Shown here: in pieces, positions 25,531 to 52,500 of the stretch | Layout: every line of letters begins with the position of its first letter | Numbering within the stretch: the stretch's first letter is position 1 | Source of the DNA: Glandiceps talaboti | Taxonomy: Eukaryota > Hemichordata > Enteropneusta > Spengelidae | DNA length: 64,000 nt | Assembly (NCBI RefSeq): GCF_964340395.1 | Contig: NC_135554.1 | Location: forward strand, 18,323,092-18,387,091 | Direction of reading: 5' to 3' | Made by a program: the position numbers and the translations under genes | The notes under the pieces: model-generated | The model's database searches: none | Seen by the model: only the letters and a program-made list of their open reading frames with translations | What the model was told of the DNA's origin: nothing

Positions 25531-26300
25531 CAGCAGTTATTAGCTGGATGTGTGGGCAAGAATCGTTCATTACCATAGTATAATTTGACAATCATCCTTT
25601 TTCAACATTTCATGGCAAATGCAATAACATTCTTACTTAATCCAAATAGTTCTGATCATTCTTTCGTTTGATTGTTTACATTTTAGGAGTTCACAGTGTT
25701 CGTTATTAAACACTCATTCTGTTCACTGTTTCTTTTACTGCCATACATTTAGCATGTGTAATGGAAAGTTTAACCCGTTTTCCCTATACTGGGCTGCCTG
25801 CATACCACACTACATTAACATATGGCTGAACAGGAATATGGCATTTACTCTACCTTTGCAACAGTTGTCTAGAGATGCCGCTGATCAGAAAGTCGTTTTA
25901 TCACACGGTGGACTATTAAAACTGGCTTTGAAGGTGTCATAAAGTCCTCTCCTTATCACAATATCAAACTGTCATACACTGATACAAAAATAATAGTGGT
26001 TGCCTCAGATATCGCTTCACAGGATGTTTTTATCAGTTTGTTTATGTCTGTGACAGTTAGATGTATTGTATATGGCAATATGACTAACTTTCACAGACAT
26101 AAACTACGATAACTGATAAGAACATAGCATAAACTTTCATCAGAGACACCCAGTGTTATTTCATATCAATATATGTCTGCTAGTCCTAATTGACTACTAC
26201 TGATAAAACAACTTTCTGATCAGCAGCATTTCAAGACAACTAGTGCAAGGGTTGTAATTTATTGACTTAGAGGTTGCAAGAATCACATATAGGGCCCACT

Positions 26301-26306
26301 TTTATT
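26301..26306 (-). terminator. Candidate poly(A) signal of gene B
   Basis: AATAAA on the minus strand, 21 bases past the stop codon. It is the nearest hexamer; use is not shown. Confidence 0.4.
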
Positions 26307-26326
26307 TGATACATAAACTAGGATGA

Positions 26327-38675
<12,349 letters not shown>

Positions 38676-39891
38676 TTTCAAATACTGTCGAGACGTAAAC
38701 CAACTCAGAATTTTGATAGGATTGATTGCAGCAGACGATAATTTAGCTTATTTCTGTACCACCTAGCATGGTGGTAATGTGTAGTTTTGAGCTCCCTAGC
38801 GCAGTCTTCGTGCAAACTCACACTCGAACATTTTTTTTTGGTGGCGCTCTTTACCGGGCATGCTTGAGCATCAGGTGGTCAATATAACAGCTCCGTATTT
38901 TTTTTAAAAACTTCAATATTCGTAAAGAACGTATGGAACAATGACTTCTTATTTACACACAGTATAAATTAAAATTACAAACTGTTAGTCATTTAATTTT
39001 GCTCAATAAACTTGTTGAAAATGAATCTGTCCATGATAACTTCATGTGACTTTTTTTTGTGGGTTGTGAACACATGCTTACCATTTTTTTCTCTCTTAGA
39101 ATATTATTACATTTGTCAAAACTATACATGAGTAGACAGTAAGATGGCAAGATCAGAAAACTAAACACTTAGCAGGATCAGTGAAAATGAGTTTTCATGG
39201 CTATCTATGCATGATGAGTAATGTAGTTAAAACGAAATCAGGCACAGGTTCAAGTTCTTTGAATTCTCTTTAATTTTGTAGGCAAGGACATCATGATGTA
39301 GTTACCAAAGTTACCATGTTTATAATATGCTTGTGGGTGGACTATAATACACTGAAACACATACAACACTTACGAGTTAAAATCTTTTTATTTTCTGTTT
39401 TAATATTCTATAACACTCCATGGATCAAAATAAAATAATCTTGACATCTATAATTCTTAATAGATATAAAATTCACAGTTATGTCCATCTGACAGTCACC
39501 AGAAAGATGACTAAACGCAATCTATTTAAATCATTCATGCACAGACAAGGCTGTGAACATTCCAATTAAAACAAAATATACACATATAGCAAAAAGCTTC
39601 CATTACCAAAATTGACACGTAACTGTCTGTACTTTGAAATAGCATAAATATTACCGTACTCTTTGGTAGGGAGTAAGAGTGGCTATATAAGTTCATTGAT
39701 AAATAAATGAACCTCCTGATAGTCTAGTCCTATTGGCACTTTTCTACAATCACTATATCCTCTCCATGTACATGTAGAGTCAAACTGACAAATTTCACCG
39801 AAAAACTGAGTAAACTGTCTACTGGGGCAGCGCATGCTAGTGGTAATCCATCACAAACTGACAGGCAGTTGTAATTGGTCACTTCAATCAG

Positions 39892-40110
39892 ACTATTACT
39901 CCAATCTGATTAAAATCCGATGTAGATGTCGGCTAATCGTTCATTGCTATTTTACCTTCATTATTTTGCCTGAATTGACCTTCTTAGTACATGTTTACAT
40001 TTTTTAGCCTGATCGCAAGAAGGTCAATTCAGGCAAAATAACGAAGGTAAAATAGCAATGAACGATTAGCCGACATCTACATCGGATTTTAATCAGATTG
40101 ACAATTACTC
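39892..40110. mobile_element. 199-bp foldback MITE with 10-bp target duplication
   Basis: Two 84-bp arms (39902-39985 and 40017-40100) are inverted repeats with a single mismatch around a 31-bp loop. Tips are CAATCTGATTAAAATCCGAT. Flanks ACTATTACTC (39892-39901) and ACAATTACTC (40101-40110) match at 9 of 10 bases, a probable target-site duplication. The tip is shared with the element at 47872-48324. A duplication of 9-11 bp is typical of Mutator-like elements; class is inference. Confidence 0.85.
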
Positions 40111-40574
40111 ATTAATATTCAATTAGTACAACTGTTTTGACGTTTATATCAATGTTCCAATACCATTAAACTATTATGGGGGGTAAGTACAGAATCTTGC
40201 GCTAGAATAACCAGTTTGACTATACGGTGGAGTTGATCATAGTAATCATAACACATATAAGAAACTAGGCTAACCCTTCTGTTAGATTATTCCTTTTTTT
40301 CTCTTTAGAGCTGGGTGCAGTTATTTAGCATACAGAGATGTGTTTTTTTTTGTTATTACATAATAAAATTTGCATAAATGATAAATCAGGCAAAGTTGCT
40401 TTTATATAATAACATACATACATGGAAGTCACTTTAGTTTTGGAAACGCATGTATACAATACTTGGTTTAACATGCAACATTTTATGTGCTTCAAAAATT
40501 GTGATGGAAGAGTCCTGGGAATTCACTAAAAGATAGAATGCATTGCTATGTTGTGTTCCTCTTCATTTATAATA

Positions 40575-41110
40575 ACCAGAGTGGAACCCACTACAGTGTA
40601 TTCTAGAATGACATGGGTAGAACCCTGATTAGTAGGTGAAATCATAGGGCGGAACCAACTACTCGAGAATTACACAGGGAGAGTCTGGGTAGAACCCTGA
40701 TTAGCAGGTGAAATCATAGGGTGGAACCCACTACTCTACAATTACACAGGGTAGAACCCTGATTAGTAGGTGAAATTTTGAAACCAACTACTCTAGAATT
40801 ACACAGGGTAGAACCCTGATTAGTAGGTGAAATCATACAATGGAACCAACTAATCTAGAATTACACAGGGTAGAACCCTGATTAGTAGGTGAAATCATAG
40901 GATGGAACACACTGTTATAGAATTATACAGGGTAGAACCCTGATTAGTAGGTGAAATCATAGGGTGGAGCCTACTACTTTACAATGGGTAGGGAAAAACT
41001 CTGCTTATCAATGTACTGGCTGAGGTAGAACCCCGAGTAATATAGCGGAAACCACTGCTCTAAAGTAGCTAGGGGTGAACCCTGATTAGTAGTTGAAATT
41101 AGAGAGTGCA
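40575..41110. repeat. Minisatellite of about 60 bp
   Basis: About eight imperfect units carrying AGGGTAGAACCCTGATTAGT, AGGTGAAATCATAGGGTGGA and ACTCTAGAATTACAC. Each unit contains its own short inverted repeat (GGGTAGAACCC). Units decay toward the right end. Confidence 0.9.
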
Positions 41111-42604
41111 ACTCACTCCACTATAATGATGTATCGGTCAACCAAGTGAATGTTTTTCAATTATATTTCCCATCACCCAATACCATAGCTTTGGATATAC
41201 TTGTATGCAGTATTTTTCACTGAGAGAATGCTTGAACTCTCTGCAATATTAGAAAAAATCTAATGTATTTTCCCTCCACTACAACCGAGTTACATATAAA
41301 ATAAAAAAGTAGTACAGTGTAGTTTGTAATTCTTGTAAATGAAAATTCATAACATGATAACTTGAATCCTGTCTTTACAAAATTATATCTAATCTAACAA
41401 TTACAATCATAGTTTTTACATAATGTTTTATGCATTGTTATGAAATTCATTGAAATCTTCAAACAAAAATTCATGGTCCTCAAAAAATGGAAGTCACTAA
41501 TCAGCCCTTTTCAGTTACACCAAAATTATCAATTATGAATATAGTTCATATTAAAGAAGTCCTGAATCTCAGTTGATTTACAAACACCACTTATTATTAT
41601 CAAAGAGTAATATCACAGAGCACACTAGACAGGAAATATTATAACACCAGAATAACTCCCAAAAGTGCATCTTGTTTCAAAGTTCAAAAATGAGTTTTCT
41701 TTGCATTGAAATGTTGGACATGAAATCTATATTGTACAATCACGCTACATGAAATGAAGCTCACTTGGTTCATGAATATACGTCTTCATTTACTGAAATA
41801 ATAAAATACTTGATATATGGCAGTTTGGAAAGAAACAATGGAAATGTAGTCATAGAGGGTGTTATGTACATAATGGCTTAAAAAGTGTCATCACAGATAG
41901 ACAATTTGGCACACCTTGTGAAAACTACATGGATGTTAAGCTTTCAATTTCATTGGATTTCTGCATTCTATGAAGCCTATTACAATCATTTTATTAACAG
42001 ATGTGTAGCACACACTTCAAACAACCCTCAATCTAATGTTACATTATGTTTGGCTTATACAATGAATACAACACAATAATACATTTTGAACCCAGTGTTC
42101 TTCAGTCTGGCCAAGAATTTCTATACTTGTATAAGAAAAAGAATCTTTGATTACCCGTGAAAATAAACAAACATCGCCCTCTATGGACAAACCAATAACT
42201 GCATAGTTGTATAGATAACCTCACAGTCAAATAGTCTGTATATTTAAAAATCTCTATGTAAAATAGCCTAGAAACAAAAAATCATTACAGGACATCTTAT
42301 TCCCATCCATGACTTGGAACAAAGTACATTTATATGCCACATACCTCTGTCAAAGTTTTGGGCATTATATAGTTATAATCAGCCTCACAATGGAATATTA
42401 ATGCTTATCTAGGCATTCTGTGTCTCTGTACTAATCACAGACAAGGAAAAGATTATGTCTTTGTACTAAACAGACGACATGCCTTTAAATAAGAATACTG
42501 AATGTAACTTTTAATTCATTTGGGCATGCTGCATTGTAGAATTCACAATAGAATTAATTCATGCTAATTTAACAAGCAAACTATATGTAAATGATAAAAT
42601 CTTT

Positions 42605-42610
42605 TTTATT
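42605..42610 (-). terminator. Candidate poly(A) signal of mucolipin
   Basis: AATAAA on the minus strand, about 230 nt past the TGA at 42839-42841. Other hexamers occur further left, so use is uncertain. Confidence 0.3.
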
Positions 42611-42838
42611 ACTATTGAATGGCACCAACTTTTCTTTTTTTTTCATTTTTTACTATCACCTGCATAAACATATGTGACACATTTGTCTACAGGATGAAGT
42701 ACACTGCATAATGTAATATATATATATTGAGGTGTTTAAGGGCTTGTGTCGAGGTGCTGCATATATGTTCTTGATAAGCTTCAAGTACATCAAGGCCTCT
42801 TTTCGTATGATGACTTGCATGCATACCCTGCATTGACA

Positions 42839-42878
42839 TCAGTCAATTAATGGTTCATATTCACCATATAGTGAGCTC
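42839..42878 (-). other. MCOLN: Mucolipin terminal coding exon with dileucine signal
   Basis: After the acceptor TGATTCCAG, 40 nt read (K)[12 protein letters not shown] and stop. E610-x-x-x-L614-I615 fits the [DE]xxxL[LI] AP-sorting motif found at the C-terminus of mucolipins. Joining is to the donor AAA/GTATGT at 43341-43342; phases fit (2 + 1). Confidence 0.85.
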
Positions 42879-43122
42879 CTGGAATCAGAAAATAGAAGAC
42901 ATGTATGTTAATATATGTTAATATATGTTAATATATGTTAATATTTGTTATTTGAAACAGATAGGATGAAGTTTATTTGAATATTTGAACTGAAGAAACA
43001 ATATTATATTTATCATATTACAAGACAACACAAATGTAAATTTTATGCGTGTGTTATATTGCACCCATCCATTTGCACATCTGTACTGAATACATACACA
43101 CAAATATACATACATAACCTTC

Positions 43123-43173
<51 letters not shown>

Positions 43174-43260
43174 TAAGAGATCGAGAGGCAGTGTGACACA
43201 TACACACACAAATACATACCCAGACACAGACACACAGACACACAGACACACAGACACACA

Positions 43261-43329
<69 letters not shown>

Positions 43330-46191
43330 TATATATACATACTTTGGACAGCAGCACATCCACCAATTCTTATCATCATCTAGTCTATAGAACCCTGACT
43401 CTGGAGCATCTGCACATTCTGATACAAACTGCTCTATATCACTCCTTGGTCCACCATGCCTTTGATATTCCTGAAAATTACATGTATAAACCAGCATAAA
43501 ATATTCTATTTCAATAATGATAAATGTATATTTGGAAAAAGTTTATCCTAGAGGTTTCACCGTTGTAGCATAATGTATGTTTCAATTATTGGTTTTATTC
43601 TATCTCAATACATATTAAAAATGTTGCATTACAAAAGCTATTCAAACCAAGTGCACCTGTCTTTGAACATAAAACCATTTTTGAACAATTTTCATACCTT
43701 AAATCAACACTAAGCATATCATATCATATCATATCATATCATATATCACATCATACAAAGTAATCCAACCACACACCCTCAACATACACACCTACAAAAG
43801 TCTTTTGTTTTCAACACAAGTACAGCAATTCGGTGCACCTACCTTGATGGTCTCATAGGTATCCATGATAACAGAAATAAACAAACTAAGTACGACGTAA
43901 ATAAATAAACTAATAAAGGTGTAGAGGAATATACGACTGTAGATCCAGACAGTTTGACTTTTGGCAGACATCTCAGCAAATGTAGCAAACATGTCATCGC
44001 CATTGACCAATGAAAACATACACTCTGCTGCCACATTCAGATCTTTGAACTGGAGAGATAAAAAAGAAGAAATATGCGTGTTATCTGTATTGGTAATGAA
44101 CACTGTTCCACAGCTCCACTATCATAAAATTTCAACATTTTGTAAGTGTGTACAATGTATTTCATTTTTGTGGCAATGACATACGTATATACTGGGACAT
44201 GAGTAGAACAGTGTCCACTCACTGCAGCTGATACAAATCAGGGTAATGCTAGGGAGTCTATCCTGTTCCTAGCCTATTAGAAACCCTAATCAGAATCCTA
44301 ACTCCCTAGCTTAAAAATACAGATGTGTAGCTATGATGTTCTACCTACCAATATGGGTAGGGTGGCTTCATATACAAATTTTAAAATTACATCTGATTCA
44401 TTGCTTTCAAATAGACTATAAATAACAGCCTTACCTTTGGATGATATGGACCGAGTACAATCCATCCACAGAAAGCATATCCCATAAAGAGCACCATAAC
44501 ACATACCATAAACCGTAGAACATTAGGTGACGCAACTTTCATTGTTGCAATCAGAATCTGTTAAGAAATTTTGTAAGTTACGTATAAAATGCCTAAAAAA
44601 TATTGTAGTGTAGCTTAAATGCTGTTGTATCTGTGAAGCCATGAAAATGGGATAGGAGGATTATTCTTTCTCGTTTTGTCACTACTCATCTAGCCACTCG
44701 TAGTGACAAAGCCCCTTAGGTCACTCATATTTTCCTTGACTGAACAAAGACAAATATTGGGAAACAACATCTAAGTGTCAACTTTTCTTGACATACATGG
44801 ATAGTGTAATTCTGTTCTTACGCTTGTACATGTACATTGGAGTAGAAAGAATAGGGAGGTAGAAAACAACAACACACCTACAGGTCACATGACAACATGC
44901 TTTGTTATCTAACATTTACTGTCAATTTTCTTGTGATGTTCATAGTTCATGTGACTCTCTTTCTATGACTGTACATTGAGGTTTATAAAAGCGATGGGGA
45001 TTAGAGCTACAGATCAATACTTATATTAGACATCTGCACATCATCCTATATTTTGAAATCTAATGTTCTTTGTCAATTTTCTCTTAACACACCTGGATCA
45101 TGGGACACATTTCTAACACTTGTACAAGAAAGGTGTCAAACTGTTGTTTTCATTATGAAGACAGCACAATGTTGACTTGGAAAGCAAAGTGGGTGTATCA
45201 GTATTGATTCCATGTAGTTGAAACCCTAATCCAATAAAACTCAACACAAAGTACACAGAAATGACAAGCTGACATAAATAGCTACTTCATAACGTCCTGT
45301 GTAATTTTCAAACTGTCACTCGTGACAAGACAGTAACTGGTACTGGGTGTAGATGACAGTGTTACTTCACATTGGTTTTATTTTGTTGTTGTACATTCAC
45401 CTAAATATATAGACAAGTTTGAGTATCAAATACATCAAGCTTAAAATATCCATATACATAGATACAGTATTTTCCTTATCACCTGTTATTGCCTTTTTTC
45501 ATCGAATGAACATTTCTACTCTTAGAAGTGGATTCCAAACTTTCCAAGAACATTCATTCTCATATTTTCATCTACTTTAATTTACATATCATTTTTAAGT
45601 GACTGTAGTTGAGATTTTTGAGGGTCTCAATTTCAAAATGTGTTTGAATTATTTTGGTACTGTAATATTTATATGATCTACTATTAATAAATATATTTTA
45701 CAATGTAATTTAACTAATATAGGAAATGGCTGATTTGAAATACATTTAAGGTAAACAAAACACTCCAGGTTTATATCACTTATTCAGTGGTTCGTAGAAG
45801 ACAAACTTACGTTGTACTTGGGGAAGAATCCCAGGTAATGGAGAATACCAAACCATACAAGTAGTGAACCTGTACCCAATGTTATGCTACATAAGTCATA
45901 GTTGTCTGCTACCTACAATGATACACAAATAAAACACAGTTAGTACCACGTCAGGATTTGCATTCGTGTCAGTCATCAAGTTTACCATTTGTTATTGTAT
46001 ACCATGATCAGCCTGTTAAATGAAAAATAGTTTGTCAATAAACACAATAATATGATGTATTATTTATTAGCTGTGGACACATCAAATTATACACTGACAT
46101 TTCATTTCACTCACAAAATGAAAGAAAGAGCAAACAATTAATGTAGTTTTAGTAGAAACGGTTTAGTCATTATTGCATAGGAAAATCAATG

Positions 46192-46257
<66 letters not shown>

Positions 46258-46514
46258 GCGTGTGTGTGTGTGTGTGTATCTGTCTGTGTGCATGTACTCT
46301 ATGGCTGTACAATGTATCATGGTTGGGCTGGGAGTGTATGTGTACGCTGTGTGTGTGTGAGTGAGTTTGTCTGTGCAAGTGCTCTATGGATGTGTGGATG
46401 TCTGTATCTGTATGTCTGCATCGGTACATGTACTCTGGGTATATGGGTGGGGAGAGTGTTTAAATGTTTGATATTTGTGTAAGTGTCTGTGCATTTACTT
46501 TATGGATGTGTGAC

Positions 46515-46594
<80 letters not shown>

Positions 46595-49500
46595 ATTGAC
46601 GTATGTGTGGGAAAGAGGAGTGAACAACCTTTGGTCAATGACTCATTTTTTATTTTCACACATGATATATAGAGGTGTAGGTCTATATAATGACAGAGTG
46701 AGTTCATACCAAAGAACCATGATGATTTGAGAGAGAAAGAAATTCAAAATCACACAACTTTAACTTGAAACCCGCATAGCTGTCTTGTAACAATCGTTAT
46801 ACACGTAACACATAGTATACATTAATTTATACAAACATCATGGAACGATAAATGTAACACATATGATCACTAACAACTGAATTATTGTATATAAATGTTC
46901 ACAATTTACCTTAATATGTTCATTACAAACTGCTTGACTTTGATACTGTTAATGAATATGTATACCATGGCATGTAAGTTTATAATATGGTAATCTGATA
47001 GAATACTATAATGTCATTTTAAAGCTGCACAAGCTGCAACTGGGATGTTTCTTCCCTTACGGAAATGGTCTATAGTATTCTTATATACCATTTCCGTAAG
47101 GGTTGAAACTGATTTGTTGGATATTACCGAAAGCATTCCTAAAAGATTAGTCCTATAAGATCTTATAGGATTTTGGCCCCTTTCTTAAAGGAATACTTTA
47201 CAATTCCTATAGGAATTAGGATAGTCCTAAAGGAATCTTTTAGGACAGTCCTATAGGAACGATCAGTCCTATAGGAATCCTATAAGAATACTATAGACCA
47301 TTTCCGTAAGGGTTAAGACAGGCTTGTAATATCATACACCCTGAACTGTATTAAATCACCTGTGGGTGGGTAAATGTATGTGTGTAGACGTACACCTAAT
47401 ATGATATAAGTAATCCAATCAAATTGATTTTGGGTCCACACCCTAAAAACAGCACCCCCAGTGAAATCACAATTTCAACTTGTTACTTTACTGCATATGG
47501 ATAAAATCAACCTCTAATTGATATATACAATTTCTAATCATTGTTATCTTAACAATTTTCAGTGAATACAATGTTGGTTGTCTCATCAACAAAATAATAC
47601 TTGCTTACAGCAGGTGCAGCTTTAATTTTCAATAATGAAATGATTTAAATACTTATTTTGTAAAAAAAACCATTGTGGGGTTATTTTGATATTGGAAAGT
47701 TTACAACACAGAGACTGATATGTAGATAATACATTATATTAATGTGTTTATGGTGGTAATCTGACCATGTTATGAGAATTACCCCTATACTTTAATTAAA
47801 CATTGATCTGTTTATTACTTTTGAATGAAACCGTGCAATGCTGCAACATTTCACGACATCAATACATATAGGCAATCTGATTAAAATCTGATGTAGTGTA
47901 GTGTGATTTCTTTTTGGCTGTTACCTTTACTGTTGTTTATTCTTTTGTGAACACTCATTACGTACATCTGACACAATACCATGTTATCTCGAACCTAATT
48001 TCATATTTATGAGCAACCAACCAGAATCCGTCTTACAATATAAAACTCAACTTCGAAATTGAAAGAAATAGAACCACGAAACATCGATAAACTTGTTGTC
48101 TGCACTCTGTGCTCGAGCTCTTTTCAAACAAAGCTCACTGAAGTACTGTACTCATATCTTTTGGTGCATTACGTGTTCTCATTCATTCATTGAGTGAATT
48201 CACTCAGCGCTCTCGTGTGGCTCCTGAAAACCTATGGTATTGTATCAGATGTATGTAACGAGAGTAAACGTAACAGCCAAAAAGAAATTGTGCCATGTAC
48301 ACTACATCAGATTTTAATCAGCTTATACATATAGACAACATGTTATCATTATGATTAGCAGTTTGATCCATGAGTTACATGGTAGACATAAAAATAAAAA
48401 TTGGAAAATGGTCACTATACTCTACCTTTACGTTTGGTAGAGAACACGTCACAGCTTCTATATTGGGTTTATATGTACACTAGGGTATGTAGATAAGTAG
48501 CACATTATTCAGATATCTGAGGATGTTTTTTTTATTAATCACAATGAGAAATGATACAAAAACTTAATGCTTGATTTGGGAAAAACAACAGAGTGGTAAA
48601 CACAGTACACACTATACAGATGTAAGGTTGTTGATGTTGAGAAAACAACACAGTGGTAAACACAGTACACACTATACTATACAGATGTATACATGTAGTT
48701 CTCGATGGAAATCACTGCTGACATTGTCAGCATTGAACTATTGTTTGATATAGTTGAAAATGTCGCATATGAACACCATGGCTATTCCAATATGCAAATT
48801 AAACAATGACCTGGAGACACAAGCTATTTTTTTTGACCAATGAAAACCTCTGTTTATGGACATCTGATAAGAGTATTATATACCAATATGAACATTGGAT
48901 GACAATGCCTCAACACTTATGCAAGTGCAAGATAATAGTTTATGTCCAGACTCCCCAGCTGTGATGACTTCACCATGGACATTGGTATCCCAACAGAAAC
49001 AAGATATGGGTAGCATTTTAATTACCATGATGGTATACCAACAAAAATCACACAGGAGGGATTTATTTACCATGATATCCCAACAAAAATCAACACACAT
49101 TGGATTTTAATCAACAATTACATCCCAACAAAAATCGACACAGGAGGGATTTTAATTTATGGATGACAAAAAACTGATCTAATGGTTGAAGTTAGTACAT
49201 ATTTATATGAAAATTTTGTTACGCCATAGACTCCGTACTCTCTTTCTCTTTACTATAACATAGTTTTAATACAACGAAAGAAAGTTTTGCTATTGGTGTA
49301 AGATTTGTCATAAAGTAAAGAGATGTCTACATGAATAAATTACACTGGAAATGAAGATCTTGTTCTTTATATTGAACTTGTACTCATTTCCTCAAGTTTT
49401 GGCCTTCCTACTTATCAGTATGTATTCACCATAGTTGGACTGAACTTTGTTTATCTAACAAACTCCCTATAGTGGTCCAAAAAACTCGCTATAATGGTCT

Positions 49501-52500
49501 GGACTCCATATGTACCAGGTACACTAAACAGTCACTGTAGTTGAACTGAACTTTGTTCTTGATAACAAATGCAAAGATTAAAGAGCTGCTACTCCAGAAC
49601 AGTGTTCTCCCAACACAGAAATACATGACAGTCATTCCCCCTGTCTCCCCTCCAATATTGCCACATCTCATACCCCTTTACATTCACCCATCACTTCCTA
49701 TTTCAGCATGTTACTCACCTTGTTTTCCAGCTGGAGTTTGAAGACAGATCCCAAGATAACCAGTATGTCACTGATAATAATAGTTACATACCAACAATTG
49801 ACAAACTTCCATCTATCATGACTTCCTAAATCTTTATTATAGTAATTCTTGAAGAACCTTACAGTCAGCTGAAAATCAAACATTAACACAAAACTTGTCT
49901 AAATTGTACAAAATTTATGCAGCAAATAAAGATGCTAGAGAAGTATAATTATATTATGCACAAGCTTAATTTATCAAAAAAAAAACCAAACAAACAAAAA
50001 CCAGGATTTTTTTGAGATTTGAACATTTTGACTCATATTTCTAGCCCTGTAGAACCAATGTTGTATGAATTTTCATTTTTAAGTAGATTCATGTTATTGT
50101 CAATTAGAGAAAAACAGAAAGTACATTATATATCCTGTATTCTATGTTCAAACATGTACAACTTGGCTTACATGTGGTATCACTATAATAGGTTGTGCAC
50201 ATGTACAATGTGAATATGGTATACAAGTTTGTCTCAATTCAAATACTTCAGCCTGAAAATATGGAATATATTATTTTCATTTTTAAAATCATTTGCTCAA
50301 AGCATGAATCAACACACGTTAGCTGATACCCAGCATGGCACATTGAAGTGTTAGTAAACTGTGTATGAATTTCTTTCAATTGAAAGACAGAGATAGTAAA
50401 TTCAATGTAAAAATGATTTGATTAAGAGAATACGTGTATATTAGTCAATGTTACTCACATTTCTGAGTAAGCGTGCCTTGGCCAGTGATCTGATACATAA
50501 TACAGCTGATACTAAACAGGTCAATATTATGATAACATCAAATAAAATCAGTAATATCCACTGTAGTTGGGCATCTGTGGATCAAATCAAATACAACAGT
50601 TAGGGTAGAAACATAAATCGTAGGTAGGCAGGCAGGTAGGTAGGTAGGTAGGTAGGTAGTTAGGTAGGTAGGTAGGCAGGCAGGTAGGTAGGCAGGCAGG
50701 TAGGTAGGCAGGCAGGTAGGTAGGTAGGTAGGTAGGTAGGTAGGAAGGCAGGTAGGTAGGTAGGTAGGTAAGTAGGTAGGTAGGCAGGTAGGTAGGCAGG
50801 CAGGTAGGTAGGTAGGTAGGTAGGAAGGCAGGTAGGTAGGTAGGTAGGTAGGCAGGTAGGCAGGCAGGTAGGTAGGTAGGTGGGTGGGTAGGTAGGTAGG
50901 TAGGTAGATATATATATACACACACACATTTTGATCAGAGTATTAATAACTAATATATATATATTATTTATTAATACTCTGATCAATAACCAAAGAGTCA
51001 AGTACACATAATTTTTTTTAAAGAATTTCATCTATTTTCTTTAAATATCACTTTTACTAAAAATAAAGATTAAAATTTGAGCATGAAGTTTAATATCTTC
51101 TTTTCTATCTTTGTCAATGTTTTGTTATCTAATCATCATATAACAATACTAATTCTAGAACAGGCTGCCTCATGTAAATATCTTTATCAGACAGTTGGTA
51201 AACACAGACACAGACTACTATACCTTAGACTTGCTCAAATCACCAGGCTTTTTTCACTCTAAATTTTTTTAATCACAAGTGCATTCTCTTGTGTGAAACA
51301 GTAACCTGAGTGAATGATTGTTAACAGTCGGGTGAATGCCTAAGCCAACAAACTGGAAAACAAATCTTAAAGTTTGAAATTTTCCTTTTACAAAGCTCAA
51401 AATATTTCAAGATATAAGACTGGAAAAGAATCTCCCAGGGACCGGTGTGGTGTCTATTACTACTTATCATATGGTTTGTACAATTAACAACTCCCCGGGG
51501 TTTTGTTTTGTTCGAATAAACGAAACGAAATGAAACTGACCATTTAACTGTTTATTCTGTGTTGGTAATCTACAATCTAATCAAATGACTGTGAATTGAT
51601 ACACTAGTAATTTAGAAAGATTAAAGTTACAAAGAGTGCAAAGTTCATAAACAATCATACCAGCTGCACTCTGTGTTATATCAAAGCACATTTTATGAAT
51701 GATTGTAGAACAAAAACATCCTCTAAACTATATTGTATTATATCAGTATGGTACTCAAGTATTTAACACATGACAAAAAGGCTAAGTTTCAATTCTGGGT
51801 TTATATCGCACTGAATTTACTATCATAGCTAAAATGATGTAGGCTTGGAGTTTCACTCATCGGACATTATGTTTTTTACACAAAGATAGACATATTTCGA
51901 CTCAAGACTAACAATAACAGAAACACAATTAACACAGCAGTTCTTGGCCAAAGAATTTGAAGTAGTGAACTGGCAAATGATCATTAAATCTTACCATTCT
52001 CTGAAAGAAACTTTCCTTGGCTGGCACCATCTAACCTACTGTCAGAATCCAAACTTATTAATACCTTTCCTGAGTGATCCTTATTATCAAATAAAATCTA
52101 CAAAAAGAAAAGAAAAAGAAAACTCAAAGTCAGTATATGATTTCCAATATCCATTCACAAAGCCAGATGCAGAGACACTGACACGACAGAAACAATAACA
52201 CGCAGCCCGAGTCAACAAGGATGTATTTGATAAAACCAATATTTAATTCAAACTTCTCAAAAAAGCTCAAGGATGGTGCAAAACTAGTCAAGTTGCTTCT
52301 GTTCTGAGCATCTGCTAATTTGATCAAATCAATTACAATAGATACATAAATGTATGATATTTTATTATTTGAAACCATGATACAGATAATACACATTATA
52401 CTTTGCACGAGCCAGGTTTAACAATAAAATATGGAATATATACTCTGGTCATTCTACATCACTACAAAGCGCATCTATGTCACAACAACGCATGTCTACG

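Larger units (their letters stand above)
24150..26326. other. Intergenic region between tandem genes A and B
   Basis: No exon was found on either strand. It contains a direct duplication (25313-25400 and 25451-25530), each copy ending in a CTCF-like motif. The rest is plain AT-rich sequence. Confidence 0.6.
38676..42838. other. Intergenic region upstream of gene B and downstream of mucolipin
   Basis: Gene B should start transcription just above 38675; no TATA box or clear initiator is seen. The region also holds a MITE (39902-40100), a minisatellite of about 60 bp (40575-41110), and probably the 3' UTR of mucolipin below 42839 (AATAAA on the minus strand at 42605-42610). No coding exon was found. 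Confidence 0.55.

Noticed and set aside
43043-43330. Val-Cys/His-Thr C-terminal extension of mucolipin
   Set aside because: It is read-through of microsatellites; a good donor and a sensible 40-nt terminal exon explain the end better.
50538-51031. Leu-Pro-Thr-Tyr repeat proteins
   Set aside because: Three frames of the same tetranucleotide tract.
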